From positions 1 to 64,000 of the forward strand of contig JAKOZI010000125.1 in NCBI GenBank assembly GCA_029780075.1: a DNA stretch of 64,000 bases, read 5' to 3'. The DNA comes from Pseudomonadota bacterium. GTDB lineage: Bacteria > Pseudomonadota > Gammaproteobacteria > Burkholderiales > Rhodocyclaceae. Made by a program: the position numbers and the translations under genes. How positions within the stretch are numbered: position 1 is the first letter of the stretch; each line of letters begins with the position of its first letter. Positions 18,367 through 28,302 of this stretch are shown here, one piece after another. The notes beneath the pieces were generated by a model that was not told where the DNA came from, searched no databases, and worked only from the letters and a program-made list of their open reading frames with translations.

Positions 18367-19230
18367 ATGCTTCCACGATCTCCCCAACAGTCGCCGCCCA
18401 TCGTGCTGACCTTTGCTGCCAGCGACCCCTCCGGCGGCGCCGGCATTCAGGCGGACTTGATGACCCTGTCTTCGTTTGGCTGCCACCCGTTGACGGTGAC
18501 GACGGCGCTGACCGTGCAGGATACCGTCGGCGTCGGTTGCGTCCTGGCCATCGATTCCGATTGTGTCGAGGATCAGGCGCGAACGTTGCTGGAGGACATG
18601 CCGGTTGCCGCTTTCAAGATCGGCCTGCTGGGCAGCATCGAGAACATCGTGGTCATCGCCGAAATCCTCGCCGATTACCCTGGCTTGCCGGTGGTGCTCG
18701 ACCCAGTGCTGGCTTCCGGGCGGGGCGACGAACTCGCGGACGAGGACATGATTGTGGGTTTGCGCGAGCTGTTACTGCCGCTGACTACGATACTGACGCC
18801 GAATTCGCTGGAAGCTCGGCGACTGGCTGGCGACGACCGTGCTGCTGAAGACGAACCTGACGAAGCCAGCCCTGTGCCTTTGGCACAATGTGCGCAGACT
18901 TTGCTGGATCTGGGTTGCGAATACGTGCTGCTGACCGGCACGCATGAGAATACCGCGCGCGTGGTCAATGACCTCTATGGCCAGCGACTGGGGCTGGTGC
19001 GCAGCGACGCCTGGGATCGTCTGCCCGGCAGCTATCACGGTTCCGGTTGCACGCTGGCCTCGGCCATTGCCGCGCATCTCGCTCGCGGCCTGTCGATCGA
19101 TGCCGCGGTGTGGGCCGCCCAGGAATACACCTGGCAGACGCTGGCGGCCGGCTTCCGACCGGGAATGGGCCAATACATTCCGGACCGCTTCTACCAGACC
19201 CGTTTACGGGGCGGAGCCCTCGATGCCTGA
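18367..19230 (+). CDS. thiD: Hydroxymethylpyrimidine/phosphomethylpyrimidine kinase
   Basis: ThiD phosphorylates HMP and HMP-P in turn to give HMP-PP for thiamine synthesis. It is a ribokinase-fold protein of 287 aa from the ATG at 18367 (MLPRSPQQ). The signature [17 protein letters not shown] binds the pyrimidine. The anion-hole and catalytic motif is [21 protein letters not shown], and [13 protein letters not shown] is the usual central block. The first ~15 residues are variable, and a GTG or ATG upstream (track start 18310) is possible but not family-like. The gene ends in an 8-bp overlap with thiE, indicating coupled expression of the two thiamine genes. Confidence 0.94.
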   Translation: MLPRSPQQSPPIVLTFAASDPSGGAGIQADLMTLSSFGCHPLTVTTALTVQDTVGVGCVLAIDSDCVEDQARTLLEDMPVAAFKIGLLGSIENIVVIAEILADYPGLPVVLDPVLASGRGDELADEDMIVGLRELLLPLTTILTPNSLEARRLAGDDRAAEDEPDEASPVPLAQCAQTLLDLGCEYVLLTGTHENTARVVNDLYGQRLGLVRSDAWDRLPGSYHGSGCTLASAIAAHLARGLSIDAAVWAAQEYTWQTLAAGFRPGMGQYIPDRFYQTRLRGGALDA

Positions 19231-19891
19231 AGCGCTCGGCAACAGTCTGCGCGGTCTCTATGCGATCACCCCCGAAGGGCTGCCGCAGGATCACCTGCTG
19301 GCGCATGTGGAGGCTGCCCTGCGTGGTGGTGCGGTGCTTGTTCAGTATCGGGACAAGAGTCGGGATTCGACGCGGCGTGCGGAGGTGGCGCGTGCCTTGC
19401 AGCGGTTATGCCGGCAGTTCGGCGCGCGTCTGCTGATCAATGATGACCTGGCATTGGCCTTGGCAGTCGACGCCGACGGTGTACACCTCGGAGCGACGGA
19501 TGGTGACCTGCTGACGGCCCGGCGGGCACTTGTCCGCGGTCGTCTGCTCGGTGCCTCGTGTTACGCCGATTTCGAGTGCGCGCGTGCCGCAGCAGCGGCG
19601 GGTGCTGATTACCTTGCGTTTGGGGCAGTTTACCCATCGCCGACCAAGCCCCTGGCGGTGCGCGCACCGCTGACGCTGTTCAGCCGCTGCCGCGCCGAAT
19701 TGCGGTTGCCGGTCTGCGCCATCGGTGGCATTCGGCTGGACAATGCGGCGCCGCTGCTGGCAGTCGGCGTCGATCTGCTGGCGGTGATCAGCGATCTTTT
19801 CGACGCGCCGGATGTGGCGGCGCGCGCCGCGGCCTATCAACAACTGTTCAAGGAAGTGAATTGTGAGTTCCCGCAGTCAGCAACTTTTTGA
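19223..19891 (+). CDS. thiE: Thiamine-phosphate synthase
   Basis: ThiE couples HMP-PP and thiazole phosphate to thiamine phosphate. The TIM-barrel motifs are [85 protein letters not shown] and [16 protein letters not shown]. The ATG at 19223 overlaps the thiD stop; the longer track ORF runs back into thiD in the wrong frame. With 222 residues it is normal. Its C-terminal 29 bp overlap the start of hemL, so thiD-thiE-hemL is a continuous operon. Confidence 0.94.
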   Translation: MPEALGNSLRGLYAITPEGLPQDHLLAHVEAALRGGAVLVQYRDKSRDSTRRAEVARALQRLCRQFGARLLINDDLALALAVDADGVHLGATDGDLLTARRALVRGRLLGASCYADFECARAAAAAGADYLAFGAVYPSPTKPLAVRAPLTLFSRCRAELRLPVCAIGGIRLDNAAPLLAVGVDLLAVISDLFDAPDVAARAAAYQQLFKEVNCEFPQSATF

Positions 19892-21143
19892 GCGCGCGCA
19901 GCGGCACATCCCGGGTGGTGTCAATTCGCCGGTCCGGGCGTTTCGTTCGGTCGGCGGTACGCCGCGCTTTTTCGCCACCGGTTCCGGTGCGCGCGTCGTC
20001 GACGTAGACGGCAAGAGTTACGTCGATTACGTTGGTTCGTGGGGGCCGCTGATCCTTGGGCACGCGCATCCCGAAGTAGTCGCCGCGGTCCGCGCGGCGG
20101 CGTTGCAGGGACTCTCCTTCGGTGCCCCGACCGCCGGTGAGGTCGAGATGGCCGAGCTGTTGTGTGAAATGTTGCCTTCGCTCGAAATGGTTCGCCTGGT
20201 GAGTTCCGGTACTGAAGCGACGATGAGTGCGATCCGGCTGGCACGCGGCTTTAGCGGGCGCGACCTGCTGATCAAGTTCGAGGGTTGTTACCATGGCCAC
20301 TCCGACAGCCTGCTGGTGAAGGCCGGCTCGGGGATGCTCACCTTTGGCAATCCGAGTTCAGGCGGCGTCCCCGCCGATATTGCCCGGCACACGCTGGTGC
20401 TCGACTATAACGACTGCGCCGGCCTGGCGGCGGCATTTGCCGAGCACGGCCCGCGGATTGCCGCGGTGATCGTCGAGCCGGTCGCCGGCAACATGAACCT
20501 GATCGCGCCGCAGCCTGCTTTCCTGCAGGCGATGCGCGACCTGTGCTCGGCCCACGGAGCGGTGCTGATCTTCGACGAAGTGATGACCGGATTTCGTGTG
20601 GGTGCCAGGGGAGCGCAAGGTCTTTATGGCATCACTCCCGATCTCACGACGCTCGGCAAGGTGATTGGCGGCGGCATGCCGGTAGGTGCTTTCGGTGGCC
20701 GGCGCGAGATCATGGCCATGATCGCCCCGCTCGGCCCGGTGTACCAGGCGGGTACCCTGTCCGGCAATCCGGTGGCCGTCGCCGCCGGTCTGGCGACGCT
20801 GCAACTGCTGCGCGGCGCGGGTTTCTACGAATCGCTGGCGCGGCGCAGCAGACAACTCACCGACGGTCTGGTTGCGGCTGCCGACAAACATCGCGTGCCG
20901 TTCTCCGCGCAAGCGATCGGTGGCATGTTCGGTCTGTATTTCCGCCCGCAGTGCCCGCAGAGCTACGCCGAAGTGATGGGCTGCGACAAGGACGCCTTCA
21001 ATCGCTTCTTCCACGCCATGCTCGATGCCGGCCACTACTTTGCTCCGTCGGCCTTCGAAGCCGGCTTCGTATCGGCCGCGCACAGCGAGGACGACATCGC
21101 CAGCACGATCGCTGCTGCCGAAGTGGTGTTCAGCGCCTGGTGA
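19863..21143 (+). CDS. hemL: Glutamate-1-semialdehyde 2,1-aminomutase
   Basis: HemL converts glutamate-1-semialdehyde to 5-aminolevulinate, the second step of the C5 tetrapyrrole pathway. It is a PLP fold-type I enzyme of 426 aa. Characteristic blocks are [21 protein letters not shown] at the N-terminus, [55 protein letters not shown] and the PLP lysine in [17 protein letters not shown] (~K266). Translation starts at a GTG inside thiE. It converges on the CorA-like gene with only 28 bp between. Confidence 0.96.
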   Translation: MSSRSQQLFERAQRHIPGGVNSPVRAFRSVGGTPRFFATGSGARVVDVDGKSYVDYVGSWGPLILGHAHPEVVAAVRAAALQGLSFGAPTAGEVEMAELLCEMLPSLEMVRLVSSGTEATMSAIRLARGFSGRDLLIKFEGCYHGHSDSLLVKAGSGMLTFGNPSSGGVPADIARHTLVLDYNDCAGLAAAFAEHGPRIAAVIVEPVAGNMNLIAPQPAFLQAMRDLCSAHGAVLIFDEVMTGFRVGARGAQGLYGITPDLTTLGKVIGGGMPVGAFGGRREIMAMIAPLGPVYQAGTLSGNPVAVAAGLATLQLLRGAGFYESLARRSRQLTDGLVAAADKHRVPFSAQAIGGMFGLYFRPQCPQSYAEVMGCDKDAFNRFFHAMLDAGHYFAPSAFEAGFVSAAHSEDDIASTIAAAEVVFSAW

Positions 21144-21171
21144 GGCGCGTCCGGCCGCTGCGGACGAAGTA

Positions 21172-22548
21172 TCAGTCAGTCCGCCGGTTTGCCGCTTGGC
21201 TGCTGCTTGCCCGGCGCTGCTCGAAATGCCGTAGACCGTAGTAGGTCAAAGCGCCGACACCAACCATGGCGCAGGCAAAACTACCGTAGGCGATCGGCCA
21301 GGGAATCCCTTCGGTCATCATCGAGAATTCCGACATGCCGCCCATGCCGGCAAGGACATTGATCGGCATGAATATCACGCTAAGGATCGTCAGACGCTTG
21401 ATGTCCTTGTTCTGATTGATGTTGATCGCACTGTCGGTGGCATCCATCAGGAAGTTGATCTTGTTGAACAGGAAAGCCGTGTGACCATCAAGCGATTCAA
21501 TGTCGCGCAGGATCTCGCGTACGTCGGCATGTTGCGCGTCGGAGAGGAACTTGCCGCGCAGCAGGAAGGACAGGGCGCGCCGGGTGTCGAGTACGCTGCG
21601 GCGAGTGCGCCCGTTGAGATCCTCGGCCTCGGAAATCGCCGTCAGGATCTTTGACGCTTCCTGGTCGGTGGTATGCGAGCGCAACACCTGCCTGCCGACT
21701 TTCTCCAGTTCGCCGTAGACATCCTCCAGGGCATTCGCAGAGTACTCCACATCGGCTGCGTAGAGGTCGAGCAGCACATCGGTGCCATTGCTGACGTAGC
21801 CCGGGCGGGTGCGCGCGCGCGCGCGCTGCAGGCGAAACACCGGCAATTCCTCGCTGCGCACCGTAAATAACACATCGTTCTGAAGAATCAGGGCGACCGG
21901 AACGTTGCGCGATTCCTCGCGGGTGTCGAGCAGGAAGTCGGAGTGCAGATGCGTGTGCCCCTCCTCGTCCACATAGAAGCGGGCGCTGGCTTCCAGGTCG
22001 GTCAGGTTGCCGGGGTCCGGCAGATCGACGTCGAACAACCCGCCGATCCAGGAGCGGATTTTTTTCGTCGGCGCGACCAGGTCGACCCAGATCGGCTTGA
22101 CGTTGCTCAGATCCTCGGGGTTGGTGACCGTGATCTGGCGAAGTCGCCCGTCACGAATCTCGAAAGCAGTAACCGCCGTCTTCTCGTTGCGGTAGTGACT
22201 GTCGTCAATCAACTCCTCAAGGACGTCGTCGGGGAGCAGTGCCAGGATCGGGTCGGCACCTTCCTTGACTTCCTCCCAGACGACCAGGCGCTCGTTGGGT
22301 TCGAGTGATTCTAGGATGTAAGCGACTTCCCTCGGTGGCATCAGCTTGAGTTTCTGGCGAAGCTCCTTGCGATATTGCTGCTGCAACTCCACGTCCACCT
22401 CGTCCTGGTTGGGCGTTTCCTGCTCACGTACCAGGTCCTCGACCAGTTTCTGCAACGACAACAAGGAGCGTACTTCCGTGAGGTGTACGTCGGCTAGCCG
22501 CTTTTGCAGCATTTCAGGGACATGTGGTCTGTTTTCTTCGCTCACGCT
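21172..22548 (-). CDS. CorA-family cation transporter with MgtE-N-like N-terminus
   Basis: This is an inner-membrane CorA-fold transporter, probably for Mg2+ or another divalent cation. The N-terminal ~110 residues (LKLMPPREVAYILESLEP, WEEVKEGADPILALLPDDVLEELID) resemble the superhelical N domain of MgtE, which is not part of classical CorA. The CorA cytoplasmic domain follows (~150-400), then two C-terminal helices. The signature loop between them reads NVLAGMGGMSEFSMM instead of the canonical YGMN, a variant that also occurs in a CorA subgroup. The GTG at 22548 (VSEENRPHVPEM) is preferred; the ATG at 22629 adds an uncharged, non-conserved leader. No regulatory RNA is evident upstream. The substrate is uncertain. 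Confidence 0.82.
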   Translation of the reverse strand, partial: SVSEENRPHVPEMLQKRLADVHLTEVRSLLSLQKLVEDLVREQETPNQDEVDVELQQQYRKELRQKLKLMPPREVAYILESLEPNERLVVWEEVKEGADPILALLPDDVLEELIDDSHYRNEKTAVTAFEIRDGRLRQITVTNPEDLSNVKPIWVDLVAPTKKIRSWIGGLFDVDLPDPGNLTDLEASARFYVDEEGHTHLHSDFLLDTREESRNVPVALILQNDVLFTVRSEELPVFRLQRARARTRPGYVSNGTDVLLDLYAADVEYSANALEDVYGELEKVGRQVLRSHTTDQEASKILTAISEAEDLNGRTRRSVLDTRRALSFLLRGKFLSDAQHADVREILRDIESLDGHTAFLFNKINFLMDATDSAININQNKDIKRLTILSVIFMPINVLAGMGGMSEFSMMTEGIPWPIAYGSFACAMVGVGALTYYGLRHFEQRRASSSQAANRRTD

Positions 22549-22679
22549 ATGGACTTTCTGATGATCAGACGCCGAAAAGGGCTGCGATTGTAGCACCGCA
22601 AGCCTGGTCGAGCGCGCTCCGAGCGGCATTTATCTGGCCACTGAAACAACTTGAAATCTTTTTTTGCACAATCGCCTAG

Positions 22680-22707
22680 CGCCGCCCGCGACGGCTCGCG
22701 GGCGGCG
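22680..22707. other. Perfect 12-bp GC hairpin upstream of kup
   Basis: CGCCGCCCGCGA, a four-base loop CGGC, then TCGCGGGCGGCG form a perfect very stable hairpin. No T-run follows on the plus strand, and a T-run (CTTTTTTT) lies just upstream, so it is not a standard terminator for either strand. It stands in the ~330-bp gap between the corA-like start and kup, which otherwise shows no gene. It could act on either divergent transcript. Confidence 0.6.
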
Positions 22708-22878
22708 ATCGCGGTGCTTGTGGCGAGATTGTATTCGTCCTAGAATCGCGCTCTTGTTGCTGCGCCGCAGCAGGATGTGGGTTCGCCTGGACAGGGACAG
22801 GGCGAGTGATGCATCGACAGGGCGTGGCAGAAAAAGCCAGGCGGATGACATTCCGCGACTGAGGGTCAGGGAGGGCCA

Positions 22879-24783
22879 ATGACTGCAACACACGCGCCGC
22901 ACGGCGAGAAGACCGGCCTCGCGGCCACCGCGCTGGCGGCCATGGGCGTCGTATTTGGCGACATCGGCACGAGTCCCCTATATACAATGAGGGAGATCTT
23001 CGGCGGTCACCATCCGCTGGCGGTCACCCCGGACAATGTGCTGGGTATCCTCTCGCTGGTCTTTTGGGCTTTAACCATCACGGTGACCCTGAAGTACGTT
23101 CTTTTCATCACCCGCGCCGACAACAAGGGCGAGGGCGGCATCATGGCGCTGACGGCGCTGGCGCTGCGTACAGCGAACGCTTCGCCACGTGTGCTGTGGA
23201 TAATGTCGGCGCTAGGGATTTTTGGTGCCGCACTGTTCTACGGTGATGCGGTGATCACGCCGGCGATGTCGGTACTCGGGGCTGTGGAGGGACTTGAAGT
23301 TGTGACACCACTGCTCAAGCCCTATGTTCTGCCAATCACCGTCGCCATACTGGTCGCGCTTTTCTTCTTTCAGCGGCACGGCACAGCAGCCGTCGGGGCG
23401 TTGTTCGGGCCGCTGATGATGTTCTGGTTTGCCACCCTCGGCGCGCTCGGATTGTGGAATGTGGTGCAGTACCCGTCGGTGCTGGCAGCGATCAATCCTT
23501 GGTATGCGCTATCGTTCGGCATTCAGCATCAAGGCATGGCCTTCTTGGCGCTGGGTTCGGTGGTGCTGGCGATTACCGGCGGCGAGGCGCTCTACGCCGA
23601 CATGGGACACTTCGGTCGCCGTGCTATCAAGTGGGCCTGGTTGGCTTTCGTCTTTCCGCTGTTGTACCTCAACTACCTCGGTCAGGGGGCGCTGATCCTC
23701 AACGATCCGAAGGCGATCGAAAACCCCTTTTTTTTGATGGCGCCGAGTGAGATCCTGCTGATTCCGCTGGTCATTCTGTCCACCGTGGCGACGGTGATCG
23801 CTTCGCAAGCGGTGATTTCCGGAGCCTTTTCGCTGACCAGCCAGGCCATGCAGCTCGGGTATTGCCCACGCATACAGGTCAGATTCACGTCGGAGCGCGA
23901 AAAGGGCCAGATCTACGTGCCGAACATCAACTGGCTGCTGTTATTGACGGTGATCATCGTCGTGCTCGGCTTCCGTTCGTCGTCGAATCTCGCTTCGGCC
24001 TACGGCATCGCCGTCACGCTGACGATGATGATCGACACGATTCTCGCTTTTGTCGTTGTCCGCGCCCTGTGGCGATGGAGCTGGCCGCGTGCGGCGCTTT
24101 TCCTGGTGTTCTTCGTGGTCGTCGACTTCGCCTTCTTTTCAGCCAACGTCATCAAGATCCTCGACGGCGGCTGGTTCCCGCTGGCCTTGGGTTTCTCGGT
24201 GTTCGCCCTGCTCTCGACCTGGAAGCTCGGTCGCAAACTGCTTTACGAGCGCCTGAAGCAGGATTCGGTATCGATCCACGCCTTCATCGGCGGCCTCGCC
24301 ATGGGCGGGCCGCATCGGGTCGACGGCACCGGCGTATTCATGACCGCCGACCCCGAGAGTGTGCCGCGGGCCCTGCTGCACAACCTGTATCACAACAAGG
24401 TCCTGCACCAGCGGGTGGTGCTGCTGAATGTGGTTACCGAAGACGTGCCGCATGTCCCCGAAGACGAGCAGGTGCGCGTCGAAGCGCTGCCGGCGGGATT
24501 TCATCGAGTGTTCGTTCGCTACGGCTTCAAGGACGACCCCGACCTGCCGCATGCCCTGGCGTTGTGCGCCGCGCACGGCATGGACTTCGAAATGATGGAG
24601 ACTTCGTTTTTCCTCGGACGCGAGACCGTCGTCAGCATGCCGATCTCCAGGCGCTCGCGTATGGCCCGCTGGCGCCAGGTATTGTTCACCTGGATGTTCC
24701 GCAACGCCGATACCGCCACCGCGTTCTTCAAGCTGCCCCCCAACCGCGTCGTCGAGTTGGGGGCGCAGGTCGAACTGTCGTAG
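22879..24783 (+). CDS. kup: Kup family potassium uptake protein
   Basis: This is a KUP/HAK/KT-type low-affinity K+ symporter of the inner membrane. It has 634 aa with ~12 transmembrane helices in the first ~430 residues and a C-terminal cytoplasmic domain. The family signature GVVFGDIGTSPLYTMREIF is at ~24-42, followed by ADNKGEGGIMALTALAL, ALFYGDAVITPAMSVLGAVEG and GGEALYADMGHFGRRAIK. The tail carries DPESVPRALLHNLYHNKVLH and the membrane-proximal FFLGRETVV. A GGAGGGCC ribosome site precedes the ATG. The gene stands alone between the CorA-like gene and a secreted beta-helix gene. Confidence 0.95.
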   Translation: MTATHAPHGEKTGLAATALAAMGVVFGDIGTSPLYTMREIFGGHHPLAVTPDNVLGILSLVFWALTITVTLKYVLFITRADNKGEGGIMALTALALRTANASPRVLWIMSALGIFGAALFYGDAVITPAMSVLGAVEGLEVVTPLLKPYVLPITVAILVALFFFQRHGTAAVGALFGPLMMFWFATLGALGLWNVVQYPSVLAAINPWYALSFGIQHQGMAFLALGSVVLAITGGEALYADMGHFGRRAIKWAWLAFVFPLLYLNYLGQGALILNDPKAIENPFFLMAPSEILLIPLVILSTVATVIASQAVISGAFSLTSQAMQLGYCPRIQVRFTSEREKGQIYVPNINWLLLLTVIIVVLGFRSSSNLASAYGIAVTLTMMIDTILAFVVVRALWRWSWPRAALFLVFFVVVDFAFFSANVIKILDGGWFPLALGFSVFALLSTWKLGRKLLYERLKQDSVSIHAFIGGLAMGGPHRVDGTGVFMTADPESVPRALLHNLYHNKVLHQRVVLLNVVTEDVPHVPEDEQVRVEALPAGFHRVFVRYGFKDDPDLPHALALCAAHGMDFEMMETSFFLGRETVVSMPISRRSRMARWRQVLFTWMFRNADTATAFFKLPPNRVVELGAQVELS

Positions 24784-24844
24784 GCGGCGCCCTTTCTACC
24801 GACTACCCGCACGTCAGGCCAGCGCCAAAGCAACGGAGGAAGCC

Positions 24845-26161
24845 ATGATCCACGCCGGACGCCTTGCCGCCACGCTGCTCGTGGTTTTGGCCGCCACGCC
24901 GGTACTGGCCGACAATCTGCCCGCGGCAGCCATTGAGCTGGGCCCGATTCGTCGCAACGAACAGGGTCGGATCGAGGTCGTCAGGACGCCTGCCGATGGC
25001 CCGGCGGTCGGCAGGGACGGCAGTCAGGTGCAGCTTCTGGACAAGAAGGTGCCGAGCGCTGCGTCGAACGGCAGGACCATCGTCGTCGGCCCGCAGGAAG
25101 AAATCAGGAGCATCAGCGAAGCCGCACGCATGGCGCGTGACGGCGACACCATCGAGATCCTGCCCGGCGAGTATCGGCAACAAGCGGTGGTCTGGACGCA
25201 GGGTCGGCTGACCATTCGCGGCGTCGGCAAGCGCCCGCTGTTGCTTGCCGATGGGGCCAGCGTCGAAGGCAAGGCGCTGTGGGTGGTGCGCAACGCCGAG
25301 ATGCTGATCGAGAACATCGAATTCAGGGGCGCACGCGTTCCGAACGGCAACGGTGCCGGCATTCGTTTCGAGCGCGGACACCTGAAAATCCTGCGCTGTG
25401 CGTTCTTCGACAACGAGATGGGTATTCTGACGGGCAACTTTGCCGACACCGTGCTCGAAGTCGAGGATAGCGAGTTCGGTGAGGCCCCCCGGCACGCCAG
25501 TGGCGCGCTGCATCACCTGCTTTATGCTGGGGGGATTGGCCGCCTGAGTGTCCGCGGCAGCCGCTTCCAGCAAGGCTTTCGCGGACACCTGATCAAGTCG
25601 CGGGCGCGCGAAAGTGCGATCCTCTACAATCTGATCGTTGATGGGGCTGGCGGCAGCGCGTCGTACGAGATCGAGTTCCCGAACGGTGGGCTGGCGTGGG
25701 TGATCGGCAATGTCATCGGTCAGAGCACCACCAGCGACAATCCGGATCTGATTTCCTATGCCGCCGAGGGGCAGCGCTGGCCCGACAATGCCCTGTACCT
25801 GGCGCACAACACGCTGATCGACGACCGCACCGATGGGCGCTTCCTGCACGTCTGGACGGAGCGGATGCCGGCGGGCACCGAGGTCTGGGCGATCAACAAC
25901 CTGCTCGTCGGCCGCGGAGCTTTCACACCGCAAGCGCCGGGGCGCCACGAAGGTAACCAGGCGATCATCGACAAGACGATGTTGATCGACGGTGGCGGCC
26001 AGGCGCTGGCCCTGCCGAGCAACTCGCCGTTGCGCGGCCAGGCCCGGCCCGCCGGGTTTGTCCGCGAGCAGAGTCTGGTCCCGACGGCGGAATTCCGTTT
26101 TCCTGTCGGCACTCGCCCACTCGTCGTCGGCAAGCCGCTGTCGGCAGGAGCGTTGCAGTAG
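24845..26161 (+). CDS. Secreted right-handed parallel beta-helix protein
   Basis: This 438-aa exported protein has a clear signal peptide (LAATLLVVLAATPVLA, cleavage near residue 22) and short repeating strands typical of right-handed beta-helices, such as DGDTIEILPGEYRQQAVVW, RLTIRGVGKRPLLLADG, MLIENIEFRGARVPNGNGAGIRFE, HLKILRCAFFDNEMGILTG and ESAILYNLIVDG. Such folds bind or cleave polysaccharides, but no catalytic triad is apparent to me, and many environmental members have no known activity. The ribosome site is GGAGG. It follows kup by 61 bp on the same strand. I infer a periplasmic or surface carbohydrate-associated role only weakly. Confidence 0.85.
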   Translation: MIHAGRLAATLLVVLAATPVLADNLPAAAIELGPIRRNEQGRIEVVRTPADGPAVGRDGSQVQLLDKKVPSAASNGRTIVVGPQEEIRSISEAARMARDGDTIEILPGEYRQQAVVWTQGRLTIRGVGKRPLLLADGASVEGKALWVVRNAEMLIENIEFRGARVPNGNGAGIRFERGHLKILRCAFFDNEMGILTGNFADTVLEVEDSEFGEAPRHASGALHHLLYAGGIGRLSVRGSRFQQGFRGHLIKSRARESAILYNLIVDGAGGSASYEIEFPNGGLAWVIGNVIGQSTTSDNPDLISYAAEGQRWPDNALYLAHNTLIDDRTDGRFLHVWTERMPAGTEVWAINNLLVGRGAFTPQAPGRHEGNQAIIDKTMLIDGGGQALALPSNSPLRGQARPAGFVREQSLVPTAEFRFPVGTRPLVVGKPLSAGALQ

Positions 26162-26181
26162 CCAGGGCGCGCCAAAGCAAA

Positions 26182-27948
26182 CTAGGGTACGCGCGACAGC
26201 AGGCTCAGAAATTCCTCGGCGTTCTGGAAGCCGACCACGCGCAGGCCCTCGATCTCCCTGCCGCTGCGGTCGAAGAAGATGATTCCCGGCGGCCCGTAGA
26301 GCTTGAAGCGCTGCAGCAATGCCCGGTCGTCCTCCGAGTTGGCGGTGACGTCGACCTGCAGCAAGGTCCAGCCGGCCAGACGGGCCTGCACGCGCGGATC
26401 GGCGAAGGTGAAACGTTCCATTTCCTTGCACGACACGCACCAGTCGGCATAGAAATCGAGCATTACCGGCTGCCCCGCAGCCGCGATGCGGCTGTCGAGT
26501 TCGGCCAGCGAGCGCACGCGGGTGAACGCCAGAGGCCGGGTGTCGGCGCTCGCCGAGCCGCCGCGCAGGACCGACAACGGCTGCAGCGGATCACGCGAGC
26601 CGGCGAGCGTTCCCAGCAGCATCGCCGCGCCGAGCAGCAGCAGGACGATGCCGATGCCTTTCCAGAAACGTTGCCAGCCCCTGGCGTGCGGCGGCAAGGG
26701 ATCGAGCGCGTGCAGATAGATCGCCGGAACGATCAGCAGCAGCGACCACGCCAGCATCTGGGCGACCACCGGAATCACCGGTGAGACGATCCAGACGGCG
26801 GTCGCCAGCAGGACCACGCCGAACGCCTTCTTGATGGCCTCCATCCACGGGCCGGATCTGGGCAACAAGCTGCCGGTCGAGACGCCCACGGCGAGCAGCG
26901 GTACGCCCAGGCCCAAGCCCATCGCGAACAGCGCCGCACCGCCGAGCGCCGCATCGCCGGTCTGGCCGATGTAGAGCAGGGCTCCGGCCAGCGGCGCGGC
27001 GACACAAGGTCCGACGATGATCGCCGACAGTGCGCCCATGGCCGCGACACCGGGCAGCGAGCCGCCGCGGATATGGCGTGCCTCCTCGGACACCTTGCTT
27101 TGCAGGAAGGTCGGCAGTTGCACTTCGTAGAAGCCGAACATCGACAGCGCGAGGACCACGAACACCGCTGCGAAACCTCCCAGCACCCAGGGGTTCTGCA
27201 ACGCCGCCGCCAGCAGGGTGCCGGTCAGCCCGGCCGCGACGCCGGCCGCCGCATAGGTGACGGCCATGCCGAGAACGTACGCCAGCGACAGCGAGAAGCC
27301 GCGGGCGTGCGACACCGCACGGCCACGGCGACCGGCCCCGATGATGATGCTCGACAGAATCGGAATCATCGGGAAGACGCAGGGGGTCAGCGCCAGCAGC
27401 AGCCCGAAACCAAAAAAGCTGCCGATCAGCAGCCAGAAGTCGGCGTGCCGGAACAGCTGGGCGATGTGTCCCGACTCGTCGCCCGTTGGGCCCTCGCGCG
27501 GGGCTGCCGCGACGATCGCTACCGTTGCCGGGTCCGGCAACTGCACTGCGAGCTTCTGCTGTTGAGGCGGATAGCAGATGCCGGCGTCGGCGCAGCCCTG
27601 TGAGGTCAGGACGAGCGTCAGCGGCAGCGGCCCCGAGGTGTTGCGCACGACCGGCAGATGGATGATCGCTTCGTGGTAGTACACCTCGACGTCGCCGAAA
27701 GTGTCGTCGCGCTTCTCCTTGCCCGGCGGCAGGAGCGGTGCGCCGAGTTCCACCGTCGCCGGCTCGACCGCGAAACGGAACCGGTCACGGTAGAGATAGT
27801 AGCCCTTGGAGATCTCGAAGCGAATTTCCAGGGTTTGTCCGTCGAGGGCGTGTACTGTCGGCTTGAAGGCGATCGCCGGGTCGAGAAATTCCTCGGCGCA
27901 CACCAGGGTGCCCAGCAGCATAGTGAAAGCGAGCAACCAGCGGATCAT
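26182..27948 (-). CDS. dsbD: Thiol:disulfide interchange protein DsbD
   Basis: DsbD moves reducing power from cytoplasmic thioredoxin to periplasmic thiol proteins (DsbC, cytochrome c maturation). All three modules are present in 588 aa: an N-terminal periplasmic immunoglobulin-like domain with the Cys pair in CADAGICYPP; an eight-helix membrane domain with redox Cys in LTPCVFPMIPIL and GPCVAAPLAGAL; and a C-terminal thioredoxin domain with the active site DWCVSCKEMERF (~500). The signal peptide begins at the ATG at 27948 (MIRWLLAFTMLLGTLVCAEE); the track start at 28029 runs back into cutA. It is coupled to cutA 20 bp upstream, the classic cutA-dipZ arrangement. Confidence 0.95.
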   Translation of the reverse strand: MIRWLLAFTMLLGTLVCAEEFLDPAIAFKPTVHALDGQTLEIRFEISKGYYLYRDRFRFAVEPATVELGAPLLPPGKEKRDDTFGDVEVYYHEAIIHLPVVRNTSGPLPLTLVLTSQGCADAGICYPPQQQKLAVQLPDPATVAIVAAAPREGPTGDESGHIAQLFRHADFWLLIGSFFGFGLLLALTPCVFPMIPILSSIIIGAGRRGRAVSHARGFSLSLAYVLGMAVTYAAAGVAAGLTGTLLAAALQNPWVLGGFAAVFVVLALSMFGFYEVQLPTFLQSKVSEEARHIRGGSLPGVAAMGALSAIIVGPCVAAPLAGALLYIGQTGDAALGGAALFAMGLGLGVPLLAVGVSTGSLLPRSGPWMEAIKKAFGVVLLATAVWIVSPVIPVVAQMLAWSLLLIVPAIYLHALDPLPPHARGWQRFWKGIGIVLLLLGAAMLLGTLAGSRDPLQPLSVLRGGSASADTRPLAFTRVRSLAELDSRIAAAGQPVMLDFYADWCVSCKEMERFTFADPRVQARLAGWTLLQVDVTANSEDDRALLQRFKLYGPPGIIFFDRSGREIEGLRVVGFQNAEEFLSLLSRVP

Positions 27949-27967
27949 GGCGGGAATCTTGGAGAAG

Positions 27968-28291
27968 TCAGTCGGGGATGCGCGTTTCACGGGCGACCCA
28001 GGCGAGATAGTCGGGCAGTCCCTGGACAACGGGTAGCGCGATCACTTCCGGAAGCGCGTAGGGGTGGCGGTTGCGAATCGCTGCCTGCAGCGCCGGGTAG
28101 CGCTCGCTGGTCGTCTTGATCCACAGCGGCACCTCGTCGGCCGTTTCGAGCACGCCCTGCCAGCGGTAGATCGAGTGGCACGCCGGCAGGATATTCACGC
28201 AGGCCGCCAGCCGCGCCTCGACGAGTGCCCGCGCCAGGTCTTCGGCGGCAGGGCGGTCGGGCAGGTTGGTCAGGACGAGCAGGGTGGTCAC
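27968..28291 (-). CDS. cutA: CutA divalent-cation tolerance protein
   Basis: This is a small trimeric ferredoxin-like protein (107 aa) of the CutA1 family, historically linked to copper and other divalent-metal tolerance through the adjacent dsbD rather than a proven activity of its own. Conserved blocks are LVEARLAACVNILPACHSIYRWQG, EVPLWIKTTSERYPAL, HPYALPEVIALPV and GLPDYLAWVARET. It is transcribed with dsbD, and only 11 bp separate it from the end of the large GGDEF/EAL gene upstream. Confidence 0.94.
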   Translation of the reverse strand: MTTLLVLTNLPDRPAAEDLARALVEARLAACVNILPACHSIYRWQGVLETADEVPLWIKTTSERYPALQAAIRNRHPYALPEVIALPVVQGLPDYLAWVARETRIPD

Positions 28292-28302
28292 GGCGTGTGA
28301 TT

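Noticed and set aside
24803-26440. 545-aa minus-strand ORF across the beta-helix gene
   Set aside because: The plus-strand gene has a signal peptide, ribosome site and strand repeats; the minus frame has none of these and crosses into dsbD.
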